In this document: one piece after another, positions 7,287 to 13,314 of the stretch
Position numbering within the stretch: position 1 is the stretch's first letter
Layout of the letters: every line of letters starts with the position of its first letter
Assembly (NCBI GenBank): GCA_022361135.1
Contig: JAKSBM010000050.1
Location: forward strand, 1 to 13,314
Source: Desulfobacterales bacterium
GTDB lineage: Bacteria; Desulfobacterota; Desulfobacteria; Desulfobacterales; Desulfobacteraceae
Direction of reading: 5' to 3'
DNA length: 13,314 bases
The notes under the pieces: generated by a model
Told to the model about the DNA's origin: nothing
Database searches by the model: none
What the model saw: the letters and a program-made list of their open reading frames with translations, nothing else
Program-made: the position numbers and the translations under genes

Positions 7287-7832
7287 ATGCCATCTCCATT
7301 GAACCCACGGTATATTCCCTTTTTTTTCATCCTCCTGACCAGCCTGGGATGCACCCTCCCCGGTATGCAATCCGCTGAAATCCCCGTCAAAACCTTCTAC
7401 GTACGGTATGACATGAAAACGGAAGGCCATTATCCCACCCGGGAAAACCTGCTCATGGTACCTGCAGATCAAGAGTTCAGGGGGGAAAATTTTTCTGTCA
7501 TCCAACGCCGTGGCGTCATCCCCATGACACCCCAGGAGTCAAAAAGCAGTCTCGAACTCCAAGCCAGGGACACCAGCTTACGGGAAACCCTGAGGGAAAG
7601 GGGATTAAAATCCGTGAAAAGCCTGAACCTGGTCACCATTGTCAGTTACGAGGGGCTGGTTCGCACCCCGGTTCACATCCATCGGGTTTTCGATTCGACA
7701 CAAACCGATGTATTTGGTTACAAGGCATCCTTTGAATTTGCGCCCATGGCCTTTCCGGACCAATGGAGACAACTCAAGAACAAATATGTCATCCAGAAAA
7801 AACTGAATGACTTCTTATCCCTCTTCCATTAA
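7287..7832 (+). CDS. Putative lipoprotein of unknown function
   Basis: I do not recognise this 181-residue protein. The N-terminus (residues 9-22, ending LLTSLGC) looks like a lipoprotein signal with the acylated cysteine at 22. The mature part is mixed hydrophilic and carries SLNLVTIVSYEG (about 116-127) and a C-terminal segment rich in Lys and aromatic residues. There are no cysteines after 22 and no membrane segment after the signal, which suggests an envelope protein. The ATG at 7287 has no clear ribosome-binding site; upstream is only an A-rich stretch. It is the first of three plus-strand genes, 44 bases before the M18 aminopeptidase start, and is divergent from the duplicated lipoprotein block. 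Confidence 0.72.
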   Translation: MPSPLNPRYIPFFFILLTSLGCTLPGMQSAEIPVKTFYVRYDMKTEGHYPTRENLLMVPADQEFRGENFSVIQRRGVIPMTPQESKSSLELQARDTSLRETLRERGLKSVKSLNLVTIVSYEGLVRTPVHIHRVFDSTQTDVFGYKASFEFAPMAFPDQWRQLKNKYVIQKKLNDFLSLFH

Positions 7833-7876
7833 AATTTCCCCACTTTTAACCATGAATACTTATGTTCGAGGACATG

Positions 7877-9319
7877 ATGAATAAAAAAGCGATTGAATCA
7901 CTCAAGGAAAAATTATCCAAACCCCAAAATCTGGTAATCGATGCCCTGCCCGACGACCAAGCCGAAACGCCAACGGCCTTTTGTCAGGACTATAAACGAT
8001 TCCTCGACCAGGCCAAGACCGAACGGGAAGCCGTGCGGGCCATTGTTGCCATGGCCCGGGAAAACGGATTCGTGGATCTGGATGATGCAGTCCAAAAAGA
8101 GAAAGCAAACACCCCCACCCGGGTTTTCCGGGTGTATAAAAACCGGGCCGTTGCCATGGCTGTCATGGGAAAAGATAAGATGGAAACAGGTTGCCGAATC
8201 ATTGCATCCCACATTGATGCCCCCCGGTTGGACCTCAAACAGAATCCTTTATATGAAGATCTGGACCTGGCTCTGTTGAAAACCCATTACTATGGAGGCA
8301 TCCGGAAATACCAATGGCTTTGCATCCCCCTGGCACTCCATGGGACCATTGTCGACGGCCAGGGTAAAACACATGAAATCAGCTTGGGCGAAGCCCTGGA
8401 TGATCCCATTTTCACCATCACCGACCTGCTGCCCCACCTGGCCCGGGAACAGGCTGGCAAAAAAATCTCCGATGTCTTCCAGGGAGAAAAGCTCAACCTA
8501 TTGGCCGGCAGCCTTCCCCTGGGGGATTCTTCCATCAAAGACCGGTTCAAACTTGGGATTTTAAAATTGCTCAACGATGAATACGGAATCACGGAAGAGG
8601 ATTTCATCAGTGCAGACCTGGAAGTTGTTCCGGCCGGCCCGGCCCGGGATGTGGGCTTTGACCGTTCCATGGTCGGCGCCTATGGACAGGACGACCGCAT
8701 CTGTGCCTACACCAGCCTGAAGGCACTTCTGGAAACCCCGTCCCCGGCCCAGACCGGCATTGCATTTTTCTTTGACAAAGAAGAGATTGGCAGCGATGGT
8801 CACTCCGGTGCAAAATCAAGGCTGGTGGAAGATTTCATGGCCGATCTCATGCTCCTTGACCAGGGCAAGGCCGACAGTCACAGCCTCAGGAAGGCCATGA
8901 TGAGATCGGCCTGCCTTTCCGCCGATGTCAATGCCGCCATGGATCCGGATTATAAGGATGTCCACGAAAGCAGCAATGCCCCTTTGTTGGGCCATGGTCC
9001 CTGTTTGACCAAATTCACGGGAAGCGGGGGAAAATCCGGATCCAGCGAGGCCGACGCGGAGTTCATGGGGCACGTTCGCAATCTATTCAACCAAAACAAG
9101 GTCACATGGCAGACCGGTGAACTGGGAAAAATCGACCAGGGCGGCGGCGGAACCGTTGCCAAATTCCTGGCCAAGTACGGCATGGATGTCCTGGATTGCG
9201 GGCCGGCCCTGCTCTCCATGCATGCCCCCCTTGAAGTCTCATCCAAGGCAGATGTCTACATGACCTACCGGGCCTACCAGGCCTTTTATGGTGGAGTTTA
9301 TCCCAATGGGAATGAATAA
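7877..9319 (+). CDS. M18-family metalloaminopeptidase
   Basis: This is a cytosolic dinuclear-zinc aminopeptidase of family M18 (aspartyl aminopeptidase/aminopeptidase I group), which removes N-terminal residues from peptides. All expected metal and catalytic residues are visible, numbering from this start: H112 and D114 in SHIDAPRLDL, D273 in AYGQDDR, E302/E303 in FDKEEIGS, D350 in SADVNAAMDP and H449 in SMHAPLE. The length of 480 residues is usual for the bacterial aminopeptidase-1 branch. The start was placed at ATG 7877 because GAGG lies 5 bases upstream. The longer form from ATG 7862 adds five residues and has no binding site. The stop overlaps the start of the following carboxypeptidase gene. 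There is no signal peptide, so it acts in the cytoplasm. Substrate preference cannot be read from the sequence. Confidence 0.95.
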   Translation: MNKKAIESLKEKLSKPQNLVIDALPDDQAETPTAFCQDYKRFLDQAKTEREAVRAIVAMARENGFVDLDDAVQKEKANTPTRVFRVYKNRAVAMAVMGKDKMETGCRIIASHIDAPRLDLKQNPLYEDLDLALLKTHYYGGIRKYQWLCIPLALHGTIVDGQGKTHEISLGEALDDPIFTITDLLPHLAREQAGKKISDVFQGEKLNLLAGSLPLGDSSIKDRFKLGILKLLNDEYGITEEDFISADLEVVPAGPARDVGFDRSMVGAYGQDDRICAYTSLKALLETPSPAQTGIAFFFDKEEIGSDGHSGAKSRLVEDFMADLMLLDQGKADSHSLRKAMMRSACLSADVNAAMDPDYKDVHESSNAPLLGHGPCLTKFTGSGGKSGSSEADAEFMGHVRNLFNQNKVTWQTGELGKIDQGGGGTVAKFLAKYGMDVLDCGPALLSMHAPLEVSSKADVYMTYRAYQAFYGGVYPNGNE

Positions 9320-10514
9320 ATCCCGCCTGGCCAGGGCAATCCTATGGATTGCCCTGGCAATGGGCCTGATGACCCGCCCTGCCATTGCCCTGCCTCCATC
9401 CACGGGAATCCTTCTCTCGGACGAAACCGGCCAAATTATTTATTCAAAGAATGCAGATCAATACTTTGTTCCCGCCTCCACACTGAAATTATTGATCAGC
9501 CTGGCCGCCCTCACCGAGCTGGGAGACAACTATCGCTACCCCGTCCACCTGGCGTACGATAGAGAGTCTAAGGACCTGTACATAAAGGGAATGGGAGACC
9601 CCCTTTTCATTTCCGAAGCCATTGAAGGTCTCACCCGAAACCTAGTCCAGAGACAGAATCTAAAAGAAGTGCGACACATCGTACTGGACAACAGCTATTT
9701 TGAAACCGGCATCGAGATTCCGGGAACAGGCAACTCTTTAAATCCCTACGATGCAACCATTGGAGCCCTTTGTGCCAATTTCAACACCCTTGCTTTTAAG
9801 TGGGATGACGGTAGAAGGGAATTCATCAGCGCCGAACCCCAGACCCCCCTTCTTCCCGGCCCCTTTATGGAAGAAGTGTCCCGGTCCGGCCAGAGCAAAG
9901 GGAGAATCCTTTTATCCCCGAAACTGCAATTGCGCTATCCCGGGGAGTTGATCCGCCATTTTCTAAATCAACACGGAATCCAGGTAACCGGAGGGGGAAA
10001 GGCAGATGGATTTCCGAAAAATCCAAAGGTTCAATGGACCCTTTTATCCCCCTACCCCCTGCCCGGGGTGGTGGAAAAACTATTGCGGTATTCCAATAAT
10101 TTCATTGCCAATCAGCTCATGCTGACATTGGGAGCAATACGGGAGGGTGAGCCGGCCAATCTTGCCAAGGGTCAAAAACTCCTCGGGGACTTTGCCGCGC
10201 AATTGAAACTGGGAAAGGTAAATCTGCTTGAGGCCAGCGGTCTTTCCAGAAGAAACCGCATCACCCCCAGGCAGATGGGCAAATTGCTCATGGCATTTAA
10301 ACCCCACCACGGCCTGCTCAGGGAAAATGGAAATGAATTTTACAAAACCGGAACCCTCTCCGATGTGAGATCCAGGGTCGGTTATATTAAGGGGAAGGAC
10401 AAAAAACTATACCCCTTTGCTGTCTTTCTCAATGGACAGTCAAAGGGGTATGAGAATATCATGGCCGATCTGGTAAAACGGATTCAGAAGCGGCCCCGGG
10501 ACAAAACTGATTAA
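9306..10514 (+). CDS. dacB: D-alanyl-D-alanine carboxypeptidase, S13 family (PBP4/DacB type)
   Basis: This is a periplasmic penicillin-binding protein that trims or cleaves peptidoglycan stem peptides. A signal peptide (hydrophobic 11-27, cleavage likely after AIA near 34) precedes the penicillin-binding domain. The three active-site motifs are S58-T-L-K61 (PASTLK), S263-N-N265 (YSNN) and K347-T-G (FYKTGT). At 402 residues it is shorter than E. coli PBP4. About 205 residues separate the first two motifs, against about 244 there, so the inserted extra domains are reduced. The ATG at 9306 has GGTGGAG 9 bases upstream, inside the aminopeptidase gene; ATG 9312 is a close alternative. The 14-base overlap with the aminopeptidase gene suggests coupled translation. 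The stop codon overlaps that of the convergent folE2. The S13 assignment is firm; whether it acts as carboxypeptidase, endopeptidase or both is not visible. Confidence 0.92.
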   Translation: MGMNKSRLARAILWIALAMGLMTRPAIALPPSTGILLSDETGQIIYSKNADQYFVPASTLKLLISLAALTELGDNYRYPVHLAYDRESKDLYIKGMGDPLFISEAIEGLTRNLVQRQNLKEVRHIVLDNSYFETGIEIPGTGNSLNPYDATIGALCANFNTLAFKWDDGRREFISAEPQTPLLPGPFMEEVSRSGQSKGRILLSPKLQLRYPGELIRHFLNQHGIQVTGGGKADGFPKNPKVQWTLLSPYPLPGVVEKLLRYSNNFIANQLMLTLGAIREGEPANLAKGQKLLGDFAAQLKLGKVNLLEASGLSRRNRITPRQMGKLLMAFKPHHGLLRENGNEFYKTGTLSDVRSRVGYIKGKDKKLYPFAVFLNGQSKGYENIMADLVKRIQKRPRDKTD

Positions 10515-11293
10515 TCTTCAGTATTATCCTTTTCAATATAGGCATATGCACTGTGGTTGTGAATGGATTCAAAGTTTTCAGCACTCACTGAGAACCAGGT
10601 GATGTTCTTATCGTTCATCAATTCCTTGGCCACATCCCGTGCAATGTCTTCCACAAACTTGGGATTGTTGTAAGCCTTTTCAGTGACAAACTTTTCATCC
10701 TTCCGTTTCAGAACGGAATAGATTTCACAGGATGCACACTTTTCAACGGTTTCAACAATGTCTTCAATCCAAATCAATTTTGAAAACCGTGTACTGACCA
10801 GCACCTCGCCCCGCTGATTGTGGGCGCCGTATTCACTGATCTCCTTGGAGCAGGGGCAAACCGAAGTGACGGGCACGGCCACCTTAAGGACAATGTCTGT
10901 ATTATTATCCTTATCCGAAGAGCCGAAAATGGAACAGGTAAAGTCCATGAGCCCTTTGGAGCCGGTGCTGGGCGCCCCCTTTTCAATGAAATAGGGAAAC
11001 ACAATTTCAATGTGGGAGGATTCTGCATTGAGGATGTTTTTCATGTCCCCCAGGATGGAGGTCAAGGATTCCAGTGAAACCCGGGTTCTGGACTGGTTCA
11101 GAATTTCCACAAACCGACTCATGTGGGTCCCCTTACACTGGTGGGGCAAATCAACATACATGCTGATATCTGCCACAGTGGATTGGGTTCCTCGGTTTTT
11201 GTCCATTACCTTAACCGGGTATTTCAGGCCTTTTATGCCGACTTTATCAATGGGAATATTTCTAAAATCAGGTTGATTCTGGATATCAATCAT
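10511..11293 (-). CDS. folE2: GTP cyclohydrolase FolE2 (type IB)
   Basis: FolE2 converts GTP to 7,8-dihydroneopterin triphosphate, the first step to tetrahydrofolate and also to queuosine-type tRNA modifications. It is the non-orthologous alternative to the zinc enzyme FolE and can use other metals. The 260-residue protein shows the family blocks: KGTHMSRF (54-61), SVCPCSKEISEYGAHNQRGEV (144-164, with C146 and H158 as likely metal and active-site residues) and the C-terminal ENFESIHNHSAYAYI (239-253, with E242, H245 and H247). The length is normal. The ATG at 11293 sits in ATGATTGA, overlapping the TtcA-family stop by 8 bases, so translation is probably coupled. The stop overlaps the stop of the convergent dacB by 3 bases. 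No FolE or other folate gene is in view. Confidence 0.95.
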   Translation of the reverse strand: MIDIQNQPDFRNIPIDKVGIKGLKYPVKVMDKNRGTQSTVADISMYVDLPHQCKGTHMSRFVEILNQSRTRVSLESLTSILGDMKNILNAESSHIEIVFPYFIEKGAPSTGSKGLMDFTCSIFGSSDKDNNTDIVLKVAVPVTSVCPCSKEISEYGAHNQRGEVLVSTRFSKLIWIEDIVETVEKCASCEIYSVLKRKDEKFVTEKAYNNPKFVEDIARDVAKELMNDKNITWFSVSAENFESIHNHSAYAYIEKDNTED

Positions 11294-12023
11294 GTCGTTT
11301 CTCTAGAAGGTACTCCGGAGCAATGTTTCCCATTGCCCTGAATATGTTGCCTTTTATATGGGGGTTCTGTTTATACATCATTTCCAGCATTCCCTTGACC
11401 TCGCTTCTTTTGGTCTTTCCGGCACTAGGACAAGGATTGTCAAATGTCTGAAGCCCAAACAGGTGGGAAAATGCATTTATATCGTTTTTTTCTACATATG
11501 ACAACGGTCTGATGATTTCAAGTGCCCCATTGAAAAAAGACTGCCTGGGTTTCATTGTCCCAATCTTTCCGGCGTAAAAGATATTGATAAAAAGGGTTTC
11601 TATCAAGTCATCTTTATTATGTCCCAGTGCAACCTTGCTGCATCCGTTTTCCTTGGCCAGCTCAAAAAGGCGTTTGCGCCGAAGGCGCGCACAGAGGAAA
11701 CAGGGATTTTCCCGGTTTTCCTGCGAATGTGCCACGATCCCGTAATCTGTATGTTCAACGTGCAAAGGGCCAAATTTGGCTCTTATATCGGCTTCCAGAT
11801 CCGAAGAAAAGGAACCCTCAAATCCCGGGTCAATGTGAACCGGGATCAGTTTAAATGCGACAGGCGCTTTGCCCTGCAATTCATGCAGCAGATGCAAAAG
11901 CGCCTGACTATCGCTTCCGCCCGATACCCCCACAAGGATCCGATCTCCATCCTGAATCATCTGCCAGTCATGGACGGCACGCCCCAGTTGTCGATGAATT
12001 TTCTTACGCAGGCCGGACTTCAA
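11286..12023 (-). CDS. ttcA: TtcA-family tRNA 2-thiolation enzyme
   Basis: This is a PP-loop ATPase of the TtcA/TilS group. TtcA proper uses an Fe-S cluster to put sulphur on cytidine 32 of tRNA. The 245-residue protein has the ATP pyrophosphatase loop SGGSDS (34-39). It has CxxC at C108/C111 in NPCFLCARLRRK and the helix motif GHNKDD (134-139). A third cysteine, C198 in DNPCPSAGK, fits the cluster ligands of E. coli TtcA (C122, C125, C222). It is shorter than E. coli TtcA (311 residues), so it may be a TtcA-like member with another target base. The start is TTG at 12023, 12 bases after the rpoZ stop, with a GAGAG about 9 bases upstream. The next in-frame ATG would remove 21 residues close to the PP-loop. 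Its end overlaps folE2. Confidence 0.86.
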   Translation of the reverse strand: MKSGLRKKIHRQLGRAVHDWQMIQDGDRILVGVSGGSDSQALLHLLHELQGKAPVAFKLIPVHIDPGFEGSFSSDLEADIRAKFGPLHVEHTDYGIVAHSQENRENPCFLCARLRRKRLFELAKENGCSKVALGHNKDDLIETLFINIFYAGKIGTMKPRQSFFNGALEIIRPLSYVEKNDINAFSHLFGLQTFDNPCPSAGKTKRSEVKGMLEMMYKQNPHIKGNIFRAMGNIAPEYLLEKRHD

Positions 12024-12035
12024 AACAGAAGCTCT

Positions 12036-12245
12036 CTACTCTTCTTCCGTTTCCTCGGCGGTCTTAAGAACAACACGGTTGGCAGCAATTTCCCTTAAGA
12101 CCGTAACCACATCTTCGTTTTTGGATGATTTAACCAAGAGATCCGCCCCTTCCCGAACCTGGCGAACCCGTTTGGCTGCCAAGTGAACAAGTGCGAATCG
12201 GTTGTTTACTGTTTTCAAACAATCTTCAATGGTAACTCTTGCCAA
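12036..12245 (-). CDS. rpoZ: RNA polymerase omega subunit
   Basis: This 69-residue protein begins MARVTIEDCLKTVNNRFALV and continues with LAAKRVRQV and an acidic tail, the typical omega signature; omega helps fold and assemble the beta' subunit of RNA polymerase. The length is normal. The start codon is TTG at 12245, with AGGAGG 5 bases upstream, so the start is well supported. It lies 18 bases after greA on the same strand and 12 bases before ttcA, so all three are probably one transcript. No spoT or gmk gene, the common neighbours of rpoZ in other Proteobacteria, is seen here. Confidence 0.96.
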   Translation of the reverse strand: MARVTIEDCLKTVNNRFALVHLAAKRVRQVREGADLLVKSSKNEDVVTVLREIAANRVVLKTAEETEEE

Positions 12246-12258
12246 TTTTGCCTCCTCA

Positions 12259-12274
12259 ATATTCTATAGAATAT
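12259..12274. repeat. Perfect 16-base palindrome at the greA/rpoZ junction
   Basis: ATATTCTATAGAATAT is its own reverse complement. It covers the last codons and TAG stop of greA and ends 13 bases before the rpoZ start codon. It could pair with itself in the transcript close to the rpoZ ribosome-binding site, or bind a dimeric regulator, but it is all A/T except two bases and may be chance. Confidence 0.35.
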
Positions 12275-12731
12275 CGATTATTTCATATACCCGCTTACCG
12301 CCGGGCGCCTGTAGTACCGCTTCGTCTCCGGGCTCTTTGCCGATGAGGGCACTGCCCAGGGGAGAAGATACGGAAATCTTACCTTTTTTGATATCCGCCT
12401 CATCCGGCCCTACGATCATGTATTCAATTTCTTCTTCGGAATCCAGATTTTCAACCAGCACCTTGCTGGCAAACCGGACCACATCCTTGGGAACCGACTC
12501 CGGATCAATCACTTTGGCGTTACCCAGTTTATAGCTGATCTCTCCAATTCGTCCCTCAATGAACGACTGCCGTTCTTTGGCTGCGTGATATTCCGCGTTC
12601 TCGGACAGGTCACCATGGGCCCGGGCCACTTCAATGGCTTTAATGGTTTCCGGGCGGTCGATGGTTTTCAGCCGCTCTAGTTCTTCTTTTAAGGCTTTAT
12701 AGCCCTCGGTGGTAATGGGTAATTGCTCCAA
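12264..12731 (-). CDS. greA: Transcription elongation factor GreA
   Basis: GreA rescues backtracked RNA polymerase by stimulating cleavage of the transcript through the secondary channel. The 155-residue protein has the N-terminal coiled coil with the tip motif GDLSENAEYHAAKE (40-53), including the acidic D41 and E44 that position the catalytic metal. It also has the C-terminal domain ending PLGSALIGKEPGDEAVLQAP and YEIIDI. The length matches the family. The start is TTG at 12731: an in-frame TAG lies 11 codons upstream with no other start codon between, and the encoded MEQLPITTEGY fits GreA N-termini. The binding site is weak (GGAG about 11 bases upstream). It precedes rpoZ by 18 bases and follows pssA after 83 bases. 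Confidence 0.96.
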   Translation of the reverse strand: MEQLPITTEGYKALKEELERLKTIDRPETIKAIEVARAHGDLSENAEYHAAKERQSFIEGRIGEISYKLGNAKVIDPESVPKDVVRFASKVLVENLDSEEEIEYMIVGPDEADIKKGKISVSSPLGSALIGKEPGDEAVLQAPGGKRVYEIIDIL

Positions 12732-12814
12732 AGCTAAACTTACTCCGTTGATTAACGTCTAATTTAGGGGTTAGGGGGAACTGGATACAGGTCTTGATCC
12801 GATATCAGCTCAGG

Positions 12815-13314
12815 TTAATATCCTTTGCCCGCCTGGGTCTCTTCTCCGTTCTTGGAAGAAAAATGGAGGAAGGACGAAAGGATGGGGCCAGAGAAAACAT
12901 AGCCCAGGAATGCAACAAATAAAAAGATGTAAGGTTCGGTGGCAAAGGCCACAAAAATCAAAATCAGCCCAACCAGCTTATTAAATCTCATCTGTTTGAA
13001 CAGAGACACCTTTTTAAAGCTCTTGTATTTGAAAGAGCTCACCATACAAAATGAAAGGCCAAACATCATCACCAGCAACATCAGTCTGAAGGGCTCTGGA
13101 TCCAGATTCAAACGGCTGAAAAACAACACCGTTGAAACATTCATGGCCGCTCCGGCCGGAATGGGAAGACCTTCGAAATCCGGTGAAGAGGATTGGGTGG
13201 TATTGAATCGGGCCAGGCGCAAAGCACCACAGGCCACAAATAAAAATCCGGCAAGCCATCCCGGACGTCCCATGGGAAGCAGTGCCCACTGAACCATGAG
13301 CAATGCGGGGGCAA
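12815..13314 (-). CDS. pssA: CDP-diacylglycerol-serine O-phosphatidyltransferase, 5' end beyond the window
   Basis: This is the C-terminal 166 codons of phosphatidylserine synthase of the integral-membrane type II class, which makes phosphatidylserine from CDP-diacylglycerol and serine, the precursor of phosphatidylethanolamine. The visible part includes the conserved ACGALRLARFN stretch and FEGLPIPAGAAMN, then three or four hydrophobic membrane segments and a polar tail. The CDP-alcohol phosphotransferase signature (DGxxAR) lies upstream, outside the window. The frame stays open across the right edge (APALLMVQW), so no internal start was chosen. It is followed by greA on the same strand after 83 bases. 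The gap holds a tandem TTAGGGG repeat (12764-12777, plus strand) but no clear terminator or promoter. Confidence 0.93.
   Translation of the reverse strand, partial: APALLMVQWALLPMGRPGWLAGFLFVACGALRLARFNTTQSSSPDFEGLPIPAGAAMNVSTVLFFSRLNLDPEPFRLMLLVMMFGLSFCMVSSFKYKSFKKVSLFKQMRFNKLVGLILIFVAFATEPYIFLFVAFLGYVFSGPILSSFLHFSSKNGEETQAGKGY

Noticed and set aside
12732..12814. Tandem TTAGGGG and a small CTAAATTAG palindrome between pssA and greA.
   Set aside because: Only two short units with no matching promoter or terminator; too little to call a regulatory element.

Overview
The window reads as chromosomal DNA of a Gram-negative bacterium, most likely a Desulfobacterota (former Deltaproteobacteria) member of the Desulfobacterales type. 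This is inferred from protein character and gene combinations, because no rRNA or other marker is present. Coding is dense, with no gene-free stretch over 300 bases. I see no tRNA, rRNA, CRISPR array, insertion sequence, phage gene or origin. The genes fall into four blocks.

Block 1 (1-3591, minus strand): a secreted ComEA-like helix-hairpin-helix protein, then a membrane protein of the DUF2760 type, then a divergent Hsp70-family protein that runs off the left edge. The DUF2760/Hsp70 pairing is a recurrent but uncharacterised partnership.

Block 2 (3842-7157, minus strand): two tandem copies of a two-gene module. Each has an LPP20-like lipoprotein followed by a periplasmic coiled-coil protein with an OmpA/MotB-type peptidoglycan-binding domain. 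The lipoproteins are about 60 % identical by hand count, and the second OmpA-like copy has gained a cysteine-rich linker. A GC-rich hairpin followed by four T lies between the modules. This looks like a duplicated cell-envelope system of unknown role and is the most interesting part of the window.

Block 3 (7287-10514, plus strand, divergent from block 2): an unrecognised small putative lipoprotein, an M18-family aminopeptidase, and a compact S13-family D-alanyl-D-alanine carboxypeptidase (PBP4/DacB type) whose start overlaps the aminopeptidase end.

Block 4 (10511-13314, minus strand, convergent on block 3 with overlapping stop codons): pssA (5' end off the right edge), greA, rpoZ, a TtcA-family tRNA thiolase and folE2. 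It combines phospholipid synthesis, transcription fidelity factors, tRNA thiolation and the entry enzyme of the folate/queuosine pathways. ttcA and folE2 overlap by 8 bases. Five minus-strand genes (the Hsp70, DUF2760, ttcA, rpoZ and greA genes) appear to start with TTG.
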